Assembly: GCA_002071445.1 (NCBI GenBank) | Contig: MWFE01000021.1 | Location: 16,608 to 80,607, forward strand | Source of the DNA: Bacteroidetes bacterium ADurb.Bin008 | GTDB lineage: Bacteria > Bacteroidota > Bacteroidia > Bacteroidales > Tenuifilaceae | DNA length: 64,000 bases | Reading direction: 5' to 3' | Shown: piece after piece, positions 35,377 to 44,093 of the stretch | Layout of the letters: the number at the start of each line of letters is the position of its first letter | How positions within the stretch are numbered: position 1 is the stretch's first letter | Position numbers and translations under genes: made by a program | The notes under the pieces: model-generated | What the model was told of the DNA's origin: nothing | The model's input: only the letters and a program-made list of their open reading frames with translations | The model's database searches: none

Positions 35377-35432
35377 GTGGCACTATGATATAGTATTCGT
35401 GGCATTTTTTTAATTTAGCTAAAATTGCCACG
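35377..35432. promoter_or_regulatory. Repeated GTGGCA/TGCCAC boxes before TPR-CHAT gene
   Basis: GTGGCA occurs at 35377-35382 and 35399-35404, and its reverse complement at 35426-35431. CGTGGCA (35398-35404) and TGCCACG (35426-35432) form a 7-bp inverted repeat around 21 AT-rich bases. They lie in the 5' leader of the TPR-CHAT gene and could be an operator or an RNA hairpin. Confidence 0.3.
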
Positions 35433-35473
35433 CTTAATTAGCCCCATTTTCGAAACGTTATAAATCCTTTAAG

Positions 35474-38400
35474 ATGAAAAAGCAACTAACTGTTTCCCTT
35501 GTATTTGCCTTGCTGGCATTCTCCGGTTTTGGCCAGCAAAGCGTTGAAGAGTTGAAGGCATCCCTTAAGCAGCAGACCAATGCAGCTGCCCGTATGCACA
35601 TTCAGCTGGAGATTGGCGATCTTTTCCAGAATACCAATCCCGATAGTGCATTGTATTGGTACAGGTTGGCCATCCCGTCCAATATCCACGATTCAACTTT
35701 TTTTGCTACCTGGCTGGAGAGCTCAGGCGACGCCGAGAATTACTATTTGGCCGTGGCCTTGGCCCGTTCGGGGTTAATCATGGCACAAAAAAGGATGATA
35801 GATGAGGGTGCGCAGAACCTGTCGCTGGCAGTTAGCCTTGCCATTGGCATTGGTCAGCAGCAGTTGGCGCTTTATGCTTCCGACAATCTGGCTGTAGTGT
35901 ATGCCAAAAGTAAAAATCCGCTTATGGCCATACAAAGTTTTGAGCAGTCGCTGTCCATATATAAAGAGCTGAATGACGAAAAGGGAATAGTTTACTGTTT
36001 GGGCAACCTGGGCGCAATTAATGCCAATGAAAAAAAATACTATCAGGCGGCTGAGTATTATGAGCAGTTGCTGAAAATTCAGGAGCAAACCCTTGCTCCG
36101 CTCGAAACGCTTGATGATCTTATCAACATTGCGGCTTTATACACCCAGTTGGAAGAATTGGATAAGTCAAAGCCTTTCTGGGAGAGAGCCCTTGATGTGG
36201 CAATGCAGCTAAAAAATGATGAAAAAACAGCCCTCTGTTTAACCAATCTGGGGGCCATTGGATATAAAAATGGCGATATGGTTAGCGCTCAGACGTACTA
36301 TTCTCAGCTGCTGAGCGTCGCTCAAAATATTCAAAACCAAAGCGATGAGGTGTTGGCTTTGAACAATCTGGCCACCATTAGCTATAATCTTGGGGATTTA
36401 AACAAATCGGTACAGTACTGGGAAGAAGCCTTAGCCCTTGCGTCGAAAATAGGCAGGGTGCAGGTTGTGCTCGATGCCCTGATTAACTTGAGCAACATTA
36501 ACTTCCAATTGGAAAATTTCGAGAAATCATCGCAATACCTTGAACAGTACGTAAGCATCGGCAAGCAGGTTGGGACTCCCCAATCCCTTGCGCAATCGTA
36601 TATTGGAATAGCCGAAATACAGGAAAAAATAAAGGATTATACTCGTGCCCGCGGATTCTATCAGGAGGCATCGAAAATTTATAATGATATTGGGGATAAG
36701 GCAGGGGCTGCCAATGTTAATGTCCTAATTGGCAGAAGTTTTCTTAAGGAGCAGCGCTACTATGCTGCCATGGATTTTTTCAAGGTTAATATCGATGGCG
36801 ATGGCTCGCTCCCCTCTTTGGTGCTGGGCGAATCGTACCATGGCATGGCCGATCTTTTCCGACTGCAGATGCAATATACCATTGCTCTCGAGAATTATCA
36901 GAAGGCCAAAGATTTGTATATGGAGGCTGGCAATCTTAATCAGGCATCGGTGTGCCTTAATACCATGGGTTTAATCCAGCAGATTGCGGGAGATTTCCCA
37001 AAATCTATAGCACACTACGAAACAGCCCTTGGCATTGTTAAGGAAATGGGCAACAGGGAGGGTATGGCAGCAATCTACAACAACTTGGGGGTGGTGTATC
37101 GGCAGCTGGGTGACTTGCCCAAGGCGCACGACTCGTACCAAAAAGCACTTGCTATATACTTAGAGTTGAATAACCAGGAAGGAGCATCGTATGGTTATAA
37201 TAACTTGGGAGTAATTTTCGAACAATCAGGCGATTATGACAAGGCTAACGAATATTATGAAAAATCTTTAGCCATTAAACAGAGCTCTGATGACAAAGGT
37301 GGGCTTTCGTCCAGCTTGATGAATATGGGTAACGTTTACAAGCACTTGAAAAAGTACGACAAGGCCGAAGAGTTTTACAACCAATCGTTGGCAATGTGCA
37401 AAGAGCTGAATGATAAGCAGGGCATTGCCCTGACTCTGGGAAGTTTGGCAGCTCTTAAGCTTGAAATGTATGATTACAATACTGCCGTTGATTATGCCAA
37501 CCAGAGCCTGGCAGTTGCGCAGGAGATAGATATGCAAAGCGTGATTAAGGAGGCGTACAGGCAGCTGGCATGGGCTCACAATGCAACCTTTGTTCCCGAA
37601 TGGGCCGAAGAGGCCTATCTCAACGTAATCAGCATGAACTACAAGGATATAAACCGGAATTTTTCCATACTCTCCGAAAGTGAAAAGGAGTTGTTTTTCA
37701 AAACCATTGCTGAGGACTTCGAGAGATTTCACTCATTCGCTTTGCAAAGGATGGCTACAAACCCCACAATTACCGGAGAGGTTTATAACAATCTCCTACG
37801 GAACAAGGGCCTTCTTCTCAAATCGGGGACGGCCATGAGGAATGCCATTTTGGGAAGTGGTGATGAAAAGCTCATCCAGCTCTTTGAAAATTGGATACAG
37901 GTGAAGCAAGAGGTGGCTAAACTCTATGCCCTGCCTATTCAGGAGAGAACAGCCGACCCGGTGGAACTGGAGAAAAAAGCCAATGAGTTAGAAATATCGC
38001 TGGTAAAAAGCTCATCGGAATTTAGCGATTTTGAAAAATCGTTGCGTATTGAATGGACCGATGTAAAGCATGGGCTTAAGCAAGGGGAGGCGGCCATTGA
38101 ATTTACAAACTTTACACATGGACGCGACAGCGTATTGTACTGCGCCTTGATTATCACTACTGATTGTGAGAACCCATGGATGGTTCCACTTTTTGAGGAG
38201 CGTCAGCTGGTGAATATTCTCGGCAGCTATGCAGGGAACAACTATCAGTATATCAATAGCGTTTATGGAAAGAATAACCAACCCAATACCGCTCTTTACG
38301 ATATCATCTGGCGTCCCATGGAGCAGTATTTGAAAGACATCGACAATATCTACATTTCGCCGGGTGGTCTGTTGCACAAGGTTTCATTCTCAGCTCTCTG

Positions 38401-39250
38401 CACGGGTGAAAATAGTTACATCATTGACCATTGTAATCTTTTCCTCCTGAGCACGACAGCTAAAGTTACAAGTATGGAAAAGTTTTTGGTTGATGGGGAG
38501 ACGACTTTTGGCCTTTTTGGCGGCATAACCTATTCAACCATACCTGCTTCCGGAGAAACATGGAATTACCTTAAGGGAACGTTAGACGAAACTCTGATGA
38601 TTGACGGGTTGCTCAAGGAACTGTTTTCGCACGTTGAACTGATTACCGATACTTTGGCCACTGAGGAGAGGTTTAAATCGTTGGCACCACAATGTCAGGC
38701 TTTGCACTTGGCCACGCATGGCTTCTTTTTCCCCGACCCGGAAGAGATTAAGATGGCTGTTGAATCGGTGACAGAGGAGGGAGAAGTGGAATTCCGAGGA
38801 GGAACTCCCAACTTTGGGTATAACAACTTTGTGCAGAATCAAAACCCCCTTATGCGCTCGGGACTTGTGTTTGCAGGGGTAAACGATTACTGGGGCGGGG
38901 CCAAAGCGGTGACAGGCGATGATGGTGTGCTCACGGCATTGGAGGTTATCAACATCGACCTGCGCAAGAATAAGCTTGTTGTTCTTTCGGCTTGCGAAAC
39001 CGGGCTTGGCGATATTGCAGGAAGCGAGGGGGTTTACGGTTTACAGCGAGCTTTCAAAATGGCTGGTACCAATTTCCTGATCATGAGCCTATGGCAGGTT
39101 CCCGATAAGGAAACATCAGAGTTTATGCAGACTTTTTATTCACTTTTAACTCAGGACAAGGATCTGCAGAAAGCATTTACTCAAACGCAGAATATAATGC
39201 GGCAACAGTACGATCCATATTTCTGGGCAGCGTTTGTGCTACTGGAGTAA
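35474..39250 (+). CDS. Exported TPR-CHAT (caspase-like) protein
   Basis: The 1258-residue protein has a signal peptide (1-20, ends SGFGQ). About 18-20 TPR-type repeats fill residues 60-740 (for example YNNLGVVYRQLGDLPKAHDSY, ALAIYLELNNQEGASYGYNNLG). A linker helix region (about 745-900) and a CHAT domain (about 930-1258) follow, with catalytic His1082 in LATHGF and Cys1174 in LSACETG, then GLQRAFKMAG and a C-terminal PYFWAAFVLLE. The family is caspase-like; cytosolic relatives are switched on by partner binding to the TPR part. Here the signal peptide places it outside the cytoplasm. It is followed by a similar but frameshifted gene, a FecR-like gene and a PP2C gene. Confidence 0.92.
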   Translation: MKKQLTVSLVFALLAFSGFGQQSVEELKASLKQQTNAAARMHIQLEIGDLFQNTNPDSALYWYRLAIPSNIHDSTFFATWLESSGDAENYYLAVALARSGLIMAQKRMIDEGAQNLSLAVSLAIGIGQQQLALYASDNLAVVYAKSKNPLMAIQSFEQSLSIYKELNDEKGIVYCLGNLGAINANEKKYYQAAEYYEQLLKIQEQTLAPLETLDDLINIAALYTQLEELDKSKPFWERALDVAMQLKNDEKTALCLTNLGAIGYKNGDMVSAQTYYSQLLSVAQNIQNQSDEVLALNNLATISYNLGDLNKSVQYWEEALALASKIGRVQVVLDALINLSNINFQLENFEKSSQYLEQYVSIGKQVGTPQSLAQSYIGIAEIQEKIKDYTRARGFYQEASKIYNDIGDKAGAANVNVLIGRSFLKEQRYYAAMDFFKVNIDGDGSLPSLVLGESYHGMADLFRLQMQYTIALENYQKAKDLYMEAGNLNQASVCLNTMGLIQQIAGDFPKSIAHYETALGIVKEMGNREGMAAIYNNLGVVYRQLGDLPKAHDSYQKALAIYLELNNQEGASYGYNNLGVIFEQSGDYDKANEYYEKSLAIKQSSDDKGGLSSSLMNMGNVYKHLKKYDKAEEFYNQSLAMCKELNDKQGIALTLGSLAALKLEMYDYNTAVDYANQSLAVAQEIDMQSVIKEAYRQLAWAHNATFVPEWAEEAYLNVISMNYKDINRNFSILSESEKELFFKTIAEDFERFHSFALQRMATNPTITGEVYNNLLRNKGLLLKSGTAMRNAILGSGDEKLIQLFENWIQVKQEVAKLYALPIQERTADPVELEKKANELEISLVKSSSEFSDFEKSLRIEWTDVKHGLKQGEAAIEFTNFTHGRDSVLYCALIITTDCENPWMVPLFEERQLVNILGSYAGNNYQYINSVYGKNNQPNTALYDIIWRPMEQYLKDIDNIYISPGGLLHKVSFSALCTGENSYIIDHCNLFLLSTTAKVTSMEKFLVDGETTFGLFGGITYSTIPASGETWNYLKGTLDETLMIDGLLKELFSHVELITDTLATEERFKSLAPQCQALHLATHGFFFPDPEEIKMAVESVTEEGEVEFRGGTPNFGYNNFVQNQNPLMRSGLVFAGVNDYWGGAKAVTGDDGVLTALEVINIDLRKNKLVVLSACETGLGDIAGSEGVYGLQRAFKMAGTNFLIMSLWQVPDKETSEFMQTFYSLLTQDKDLQKAFTQTQNIMRQQYDPYFWAAFVLLE

Positions 39251-39710
39251 ATTGGATGATTGGTGTTTTGTTAAGTGCTTAAGTTTCGCAAGCTTCCTAC
39301 AGACCGCTTTCATTTTCATAGAGTATGTTTTTCCAGGCATTCCATATCCACGTTCAGCAAGTTGGATGGTACGGCTATAATCTCTGTGAATGTCAGTCAT
39401 ATTAGCACTGCTATGATCAGCTTCAGGCTATCCCTTGCGTTGTACCAAACGGCTTGTCTCCCGTTTTGAAATCGCTGAAACGCCTCGTCACCGATAGCCG
39501 GTTGTCCTGCTACATATATTGCCTTGTGGCACTGCCAGCGGCGTGAATCGATGCATCGAACCAGCTTGCTGTGAGGATTGTACTGAGCATTTACGGCCTG
39601 TAAAAAGCCAATTCGCCAGATGTAAAAAGCCAAAGAACCTAAGCGAGGTTAAAAATGGTCTCCATAGCCTTTTCTCAGGAAGAGAAAAAGTTTTTTTAAA
39701 TAAATTTTTA

Positions 39711-39718
39711 TACCTTTG
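39711..39718 (+). promoter_or_regulatory. Possible -7 box of second TPR-CHAT gene
   Basis: TACCTTTG matches TAnnTTTG but gives a leader near 160 bases. The spacer 39251-39884 otherwise holds no intact gene; its minus strand (39290-39640) looks like a decayed coding stretch. Confidence 0.3.
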
Positions 39719-39884
39719 GTAAAGCGTGTTACTTGTTTTGAATTTTTAGGGCAAGGTTGTTGATATTCACCGACTACGCCAAGGGTTATATTGTGTTTTT
39801 GTCTATTAGCAAGTTATCTTACTTGCAAAGCTTGAGGTAATAACATTCAACGATAAATTGTCAACCCTAAACCCATCCAAAAAC

Positions 39885-40244
39885 ATGAAAAGTTCAATCC
39901 AAATTCTAGCTTTAACTGCATTGCAGTTGATGTTCATCCATTCATTTGCGCAGGACTGGCAATACTATGATTCCTTAAGCGTACAGAATCAACTTAATAA
40001 TGAATGGGATGCAGCGATAGAGAATGCTGAAAAAGCACTTCAATTAGTAGAGGAAAAATTTGGAGTAAACGATACAACCTATGCCAATGCCTGTTACGTT
40101 TTAGGGTTAATCTATAGAAAAATAGGAGATTACAAGTTGGCCAAAGAATACTACTCCAAAACAAAGGTTATTAGAGAAAATCTTTTGGGAAAAGAGAACC
40201 ATAGCTATGCTGAAATATGCAATGGTTTAGCGTTGTTAAATTAG
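39885..40244 (+). pseudogene. N-terminal fragment of second TPR-CHAT protein (frameshifted)
   Basis: The ATG at 39885 is preferred to a TTG at 39858 because the signal peptide (MKSSIQILALTALQL..., ends SFAQ) starts there. The 119-codon frame covers the signal and about two TPRs and stops at TAG (40242-40244) in the middle of a TPR (ICNGLALLN). The frame that continues the repeat, ...LLGEYSAAESL, opens one base later. Removing one T in GTTAAATTAGG restores NGLALLNRLLGEYSAAE, which fits the repeat pattern of this protein. So this and the next entry are one gene split by a single-base shift. Confidence 0.75.
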
Positions 40245-40245
40245 G

Positions 40246-43059
40246 TTGCTGGGGGAGTATTCTGCGGCAGAATCTTTAAATAAAGAGGCCATTGACATTT
40301 ATGAAAAGTTAGAGGATGATGTAAGCCCTGATTATGTTACCTCCTTATCAAATCTTGCTACGCTTTACCGAACAATGGGAAATCTCAATGCAGCCGAGCC
40401 ACTATATGTCAAGGTTAAAACCATATATGAAGAAAAATGTGGTAAAGAACACCTCCTTTATGCACGGAGTTGTAATGGTCTTGGAGTATTTTACTTGGAG
40501 GCGGAAAATTATGATTTGGCTGAATCCCTTTTAATAGAGGCCAAGAATATTCGTGAAAAATTGTTAGGCAAAGATAACGAGGATTACGCTAATAGCTGCT
40601 CCAATTTAGCAGCGTTATATCAAACTGTAGGAGATTATAAGGCAGCCGAGGAATTGCACCTTGAGGGAAAAGCTATCAGGGCAAAGGTACTGGGTACGAA
40701 ACATCGAGACTATGCTGAATCTTGCAACAACCTGGGTCAACTATATAAAGAAATTGGAAATTTTGCATCGGGCGAACCACTTTTAATTGAGACTCTAGAA
40801 ATACTAAAGAGTACTTCGGGTGAAAAGAATATGGATTACGCGGCTGGATGTCAAAATTTAGCATCTTTTTATCGGGCAATGCACAATTATCCCGCTGCTG
40901 AATCATATTATATTAAGGCAAAGGATATTGCTGAGCAATCAGTTGGAAAAGAAAACTTTAAGTATGCAACAATTACAATGGGACTGGCTTCCCATTACCA
41001 CGATATCGGAAAATTCGATATTTCGGAATCACTTTGCCTTGAAGCAGCAAAAATTATTGAAAAAATGCTTGGTAAAAATAATGTTTCCTATGCAGTGGCA
41101 ATAGGAAACCTGGCATCTTTCTACCGCGATAAAGGAGATTATAAAACTTCTGAAGCATTTTACCTTGAGGCTCAAAATATTTATAAGATAAAACTGGGAA
41201 ACCAGAATCCACACTTAGCCACCAACTATTCTAATCTTGGTTACATGTATGGAGCTATGGGTAATTATGCAGCATCGGATTCACTATATACTCAAGCACT
41301 TCAAATAAGGGAAAAGCAGCTGGGGAAATTACACCCCTCTTACATAGGAAATTGTTTTAGCCTGGCTTACGTTAACCATTTAAGCAAAAATAACCTATTA
41401 GCCGAAAAATATTTTACTGAGGCCATGTCGTTGGCCACTAAGACTATGTTAAGAAATTTTTCTTTTATGTCTGAGCGCGAAAAGGAGTTATACATACAAA
41501 CAGAGTCAAAGTTTTTTCATAATTTCTATTCGTTTTGTATGGATAGAAAAATGGAAAATCCTGAAATTATTTCTGATACTTACAACCATGCTATTCAGCT
41601 AAAGGGATTGCTTTTAAAATCGTCAACTGCTCTGCGGTCAGCCATATTGTCGAGTAAAGACTCATCGCTAATAGCCATGTATAAAAAATGGATTTCGCTG
41701 AAAAAGGAAATCTCAACACAATATTCTATAGAAATATCAAAACGTAAAAAGAATCCCGAGGAGTTGGAGAATCAGGCCAATACGCTTGAAAAGGATCTGG
41801 TTCGCCAATCGCAACTATTCAGCGACTTTGAAAAAATGCAGAGCATAACGTGGGAAAGCGTAAAGAAAAACCTTAAACCAGACGAAGTTGCCTTTGAGTT
41901 CATCCACTTTGCCCAAACGGGCAAAAAGGATACTGTGCTCTATGCGGCGCTGATAGTAAAACCCGATTCGCAGTACCCTGAAATGGTTTCCCTATTCGTA
42001 GAAAAAGATTTGGAAAATATTTTGGGAAAGTTTACCACAAATAACCTGGGCTACGTGAACTCCATTTACGGAACGAACAGCGAGGTCAACACACAGCTAT
42101 ACCATTTGATATGGCAACCGATGGAGGAATATCTTGGCCAGGCCAAAACTATATACCTTTCACCCAGCGGATTACTCCACAAGGTATCCTTTGCCGCCAT
42201 TGCTAAGAGCGAAAACGTTTACCTGTGCGATGAGTACAGGCTGAACATCCAGTCGAGCACAGCCAAGGTTGCTCTTACTGAGCATTTTGCCATTGGAAAG
42301 GATTGTAGCGCAACCGTATTTGGCGGCATTAACTACAACACAGATCAAATCGATGAGGAGGTTTGGAGCTACTTAGAAGGAACCAAGTACGAAGCCGAAA
42401 AGATTAAGACCTTGTTGTCAAAGAAAAAAATCAATACCACAATTTTCGTTGGAAATGAATCGACCGAGGAGAAGCTAAAGAATAGTTCTGGCAAAAGCAA
42501 TATTTTGCACATCGCCACGCACGGTTTTTTCTTCCCCGATCCGCAGGAGGAGCTTCTGGCTCTGGCCAAAGGGATGGAAGTCGGTGAGGTTTCATTTCGT
42601 GGGGGACGCAGGACGCGAGGCTTTGGTGTTTGGGGATTCGTGCGTAATCCCAATCCGCTGATGCGGTCGGGCTTAACCTTTGCCGGAGCCAACCAGATTT
42701 GGACCGACAAATATGTAAGCAGCGATCATGATGGTGTGCTCACTGCCGAGGAGGTGATCAACTTAAATATGCGGAAAACCGATCTTGTTGTGCTCTCCGC
42801 TTGCGAAACCGGACTGGGCGATATAAAGGGTAGCGAGGGTGTTTACGGCCTGCAGCGTGCATTCAAAATGGCTGGAGCCAAATTTATCGTTATGAGTTTG
42901 TGGCAGGTGCCCGACCGTGAAACCGTGGAGTTCATGGAAACTTTTTACGCCAAACTGTTGAAACAGAATGATATTCGCAAATCTTTTACAGAAACACAAA
43001 AGGAAATGCGCCAAAAATACGATCCCTACTTTTGGGCTGCCTTCGTTCTGGTTGAGTAA
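40246..43059 (+). CDS. Main part of second TPR-CHAT protein (frame restored after shift)
   Basis: The 937 codons are open. Tandem TPRs of the 42-residue kinesin-light-chain spacing (YAESCNNLGQLYKEIGNF, SNLGYMYGAMGNYAASDSL; about 1-390) are followed by a linker and a CHAT domain (about 590-937). His759 is in the ATHGF motif and Cys853 in LSACETG by this fragment's numbering; the protein ends PYFWAAFVLVE. The catalytic pair is intact. The downstream frame has no other disruption, so the shift is recent, a sequencing error, or programmed. The similar layout and C-terminus indicate a paralogue of the preceding gene. Confidence 0.88.
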   Translation: MLGEYSAAESLNKEAIDIYEKLEDDVSPDYVTSLSNLATLYRTMGNLNAAEPLYVKVKTIYEEKCGKEHLLYARSCNGLGVFYLEAENYDLAESLLIEAKNIREKLLGKDNEDYANSCSNLAALYQTVGDYKAAEELHLEGKAIRAKVLGTKHRDYAESCNNLGQLYKEIGNFASGEPLLIETLEILKSTSGEKNMDYAAGCQNLASFYRAMHNYPAAESYYIKAKDIAEQSVGKENFKYATITMGLASHYHDIGKFDISESLCLEAAKIIEKMLGKNNVSYAVAIGNLASFYRDKGDYKTSEAFYLEAQNIYKIKLGNQNPHLATNYSNLGYMYGAMGNYAASDSLYTQALQIREKQLGKLHPSYIGNCFSLAYVNHLSKNNLLAEKYFTEAMSLATKTMLRNFSFMSEREKELYIQTESKFFHNFYSFCMDRKMENPEIISDTYNHAIQLKGLLLKSSTALRSAILSSKDSSLIAMYKKWISLKKEISTQYSIEISKRKKNPEELENQANTLEKDLVRQSQLFSDFEKMQSITWESVKKNLKPDEVAFEFIHFAQTGKKDTVLYAALIVKPDSQYPEMVSLFVEKDLENILGKFTTNNLGYVNSIYGTNSEVNTQLYHLIWQPMEEYLGQAKTIYLSPSGLLHKVSFAAIAKSENVYLCDEYRLNIQSSTAKVALTEHFAIGKDCSATVFGGINYNTDQIDEEVWSYLEGTKYEAEKIKTLLSKKKINTTIFVGNESTEEKLKNSSGKSNILHIATHGFFFPDPQEELLALAKGMEVGEVSFRGGRRTRGFGVWGFVRNPNPLMRSGLTFAGANQIWTDKYVSSDHDGVLTAEEVINLNMRKTDLVVLSACETGLGDIKGSEGVYGLQRAFKMAGAKFIVMSLWQVPDRETVEFMETFYAKLLKQNDIRKSFTETQKEMRQKYDPYFWAAFVLVE

Positions 43060-43132
43060 TTGGATATAATGAGAGAACAAATTGTTTTTCAGATTTTCTT
43101 TATGTGAAGGAGATTTTTATTTGAAGTAAGTA

Positions 43133-43163
43133 TTGATTTTTTATTAAAAAGGCACTAAATTTG
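43133..43163 (+). promoter_or_regulatory. Promoter of FecR-like gene
   Basis: TTG (43133-43135), 20 bases, TAAATTTG (43156-43163): a full match to the consensus, 52 bases before the ATG. Confidence 0.6.
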
Positions 43164-43215
43164 TTTTTAGTTCTAATTGATAGCCAATAAAATCACACAA
43201 TAAAATCCATATGCC

Positions 43216-44013
43216 ATGAAAAGATTAGTTTTACTACTCACTATGCCGCTCTACGTTTTCGTAGTATCGGCTCAGGTTCCCTTCAAGGTAATCACCGTTA
43301 ACGGTGAAATTATTGCTACCAAAGCAAATGTGACCTTACAGAATGGGATTGAAGTGTCGAGCGACGACAACTTCGATTTTCGTAAACCCAACTCAAGGGC
43401 TGCCATGATCAACTCGGAGCGGGGAAGGATTGTACTTACCGAGCAGAACGCCTCCGATGCTTTTTCGAAAGCGGCATTTGCTCCTCCCATCAGTTCCATC
43501 AGCTCGCGTAGTGCAACCTTGTCAAACATTGCTGACCTAAAAAATACTTTCGACGACAAGGTGCTTATTATCGAGAGTATGAAGTTGAAGGTTGGAGCGG
43601 ATGAATTCCCCATGGAGGACAATAAATTCTTCTACATTAGGTACACATACAACGATGAAACGGTAAATAAGAAATTGACATTTGTCAACGATACGCTTAT
43701 CATCGATAAAGACGAACTTTTTTCGGTTGACGGGAAGGCTATTGATAATTCCGGTGTCAGTCAGGTGAGTTTATATTACTACCGTAAGGGGGAGCAGAAG
43801 CCCGAATCCATTCTGATTAACACTTTTGAGCCTGTTTTTGTTAATAGTCAGCAGCTTAAGCCCGAAATAGATATCATTTACAAAGAGTTGAAAGGCAAGT
43901 CGTCTGAAATGTTACTGTCTGAGATCTACGATTATCTCAATATGTTTTATGGAAAGATTGACAAGGAAGATTTAAAAGTGTGGCTTAAGAAGGAGTATAA
44001 ATCCGACTTTTAA
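43216..44013 (+). CDS. Secreted protein with FecR-like N-terminal part
   Basis: The 265-residue protein has a signal peptide (1-19, ends VVSAQ). Residues 20-75 (VNGEIIATKANVTLQNG, VSSDDNFDFRKPNSRAAMI) resemble the FecR-like beta segment that often follows a signal in envelope proteins. The rest is unrecognised, with beta strands (FFYIRYTYNDE, QVSLYYYRKGEQ) and a helical C-terminus (EMLLSEIYDYLNMFYGK). It lies between the second TPR-CHAT gene and the PP2C gene, with its own promoter and terminator. In other bacteria FecR-like and CHAT genes co-occur, so it may be part of the same system (inference). Confidence 0.72.
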   Translation: MKRLVLLLTMPLYVFVVSAQVPFKVITVNGEIIATKANVTLQNGIEVSSDDNFDFRKPNSRAAMINSERGRIVLTEQNASDAFSKAAFAPPISSISSRSATLSNIADLKNTFDDKVLIIESMKLKVGADEFPMEDNKFFYIRYTYNDETVNKKLTFVNDTLIIDKDELFSVDGKAIDNSGVSQVSLYYYRKGEQKPESILINTFEPVFVNSQQLKPEIDIIYKELKGKSSEMLLSEIYDYLNMFYGKIDKEDLKVWLKKEYKSDF

Positions 44014-44032
44014 TATTGCAACATTGGAAAGC

Positions 44033-44071
44033 AAAGGGGTGTGAGGTTTTGTGCAACACCCCTTTATTTTT
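44033..44071 (+). terminator. Terminator of the FecR-like gene, overlapping next promoter
   Basis: Perfect 10-bp stem AAAGGGGTGT/ACACCCCTTT (44033-44042, 44056-44065), followed by ATTTTT, 20 bases after the stop at 44013. Confidence 0.8.
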
Positions 44072-44072
44072 G
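44065..44072 (+). promoter_or_regulatory. -7 box of propeller-PP2C gene, inside the terminator tail
   Basis: TATTTTTG matches TAnnTTTG. It uses the last T of the hairpin arm and the T-tail of the preceding terminator. The GTG start at 44094 is 21 bases downstream. Confidence 0.5.
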
Positions 44073-44093
44073 AACACTGAAACCTTTCAAAAC

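Noticed and set aside
44016..44093. TTG start 26 codons upstream for the propeller-PP2C gene
   Set aside because: This stretch contains the terminator hairpin and the -7 box; the signal peptide begins at the GTG at 44094.
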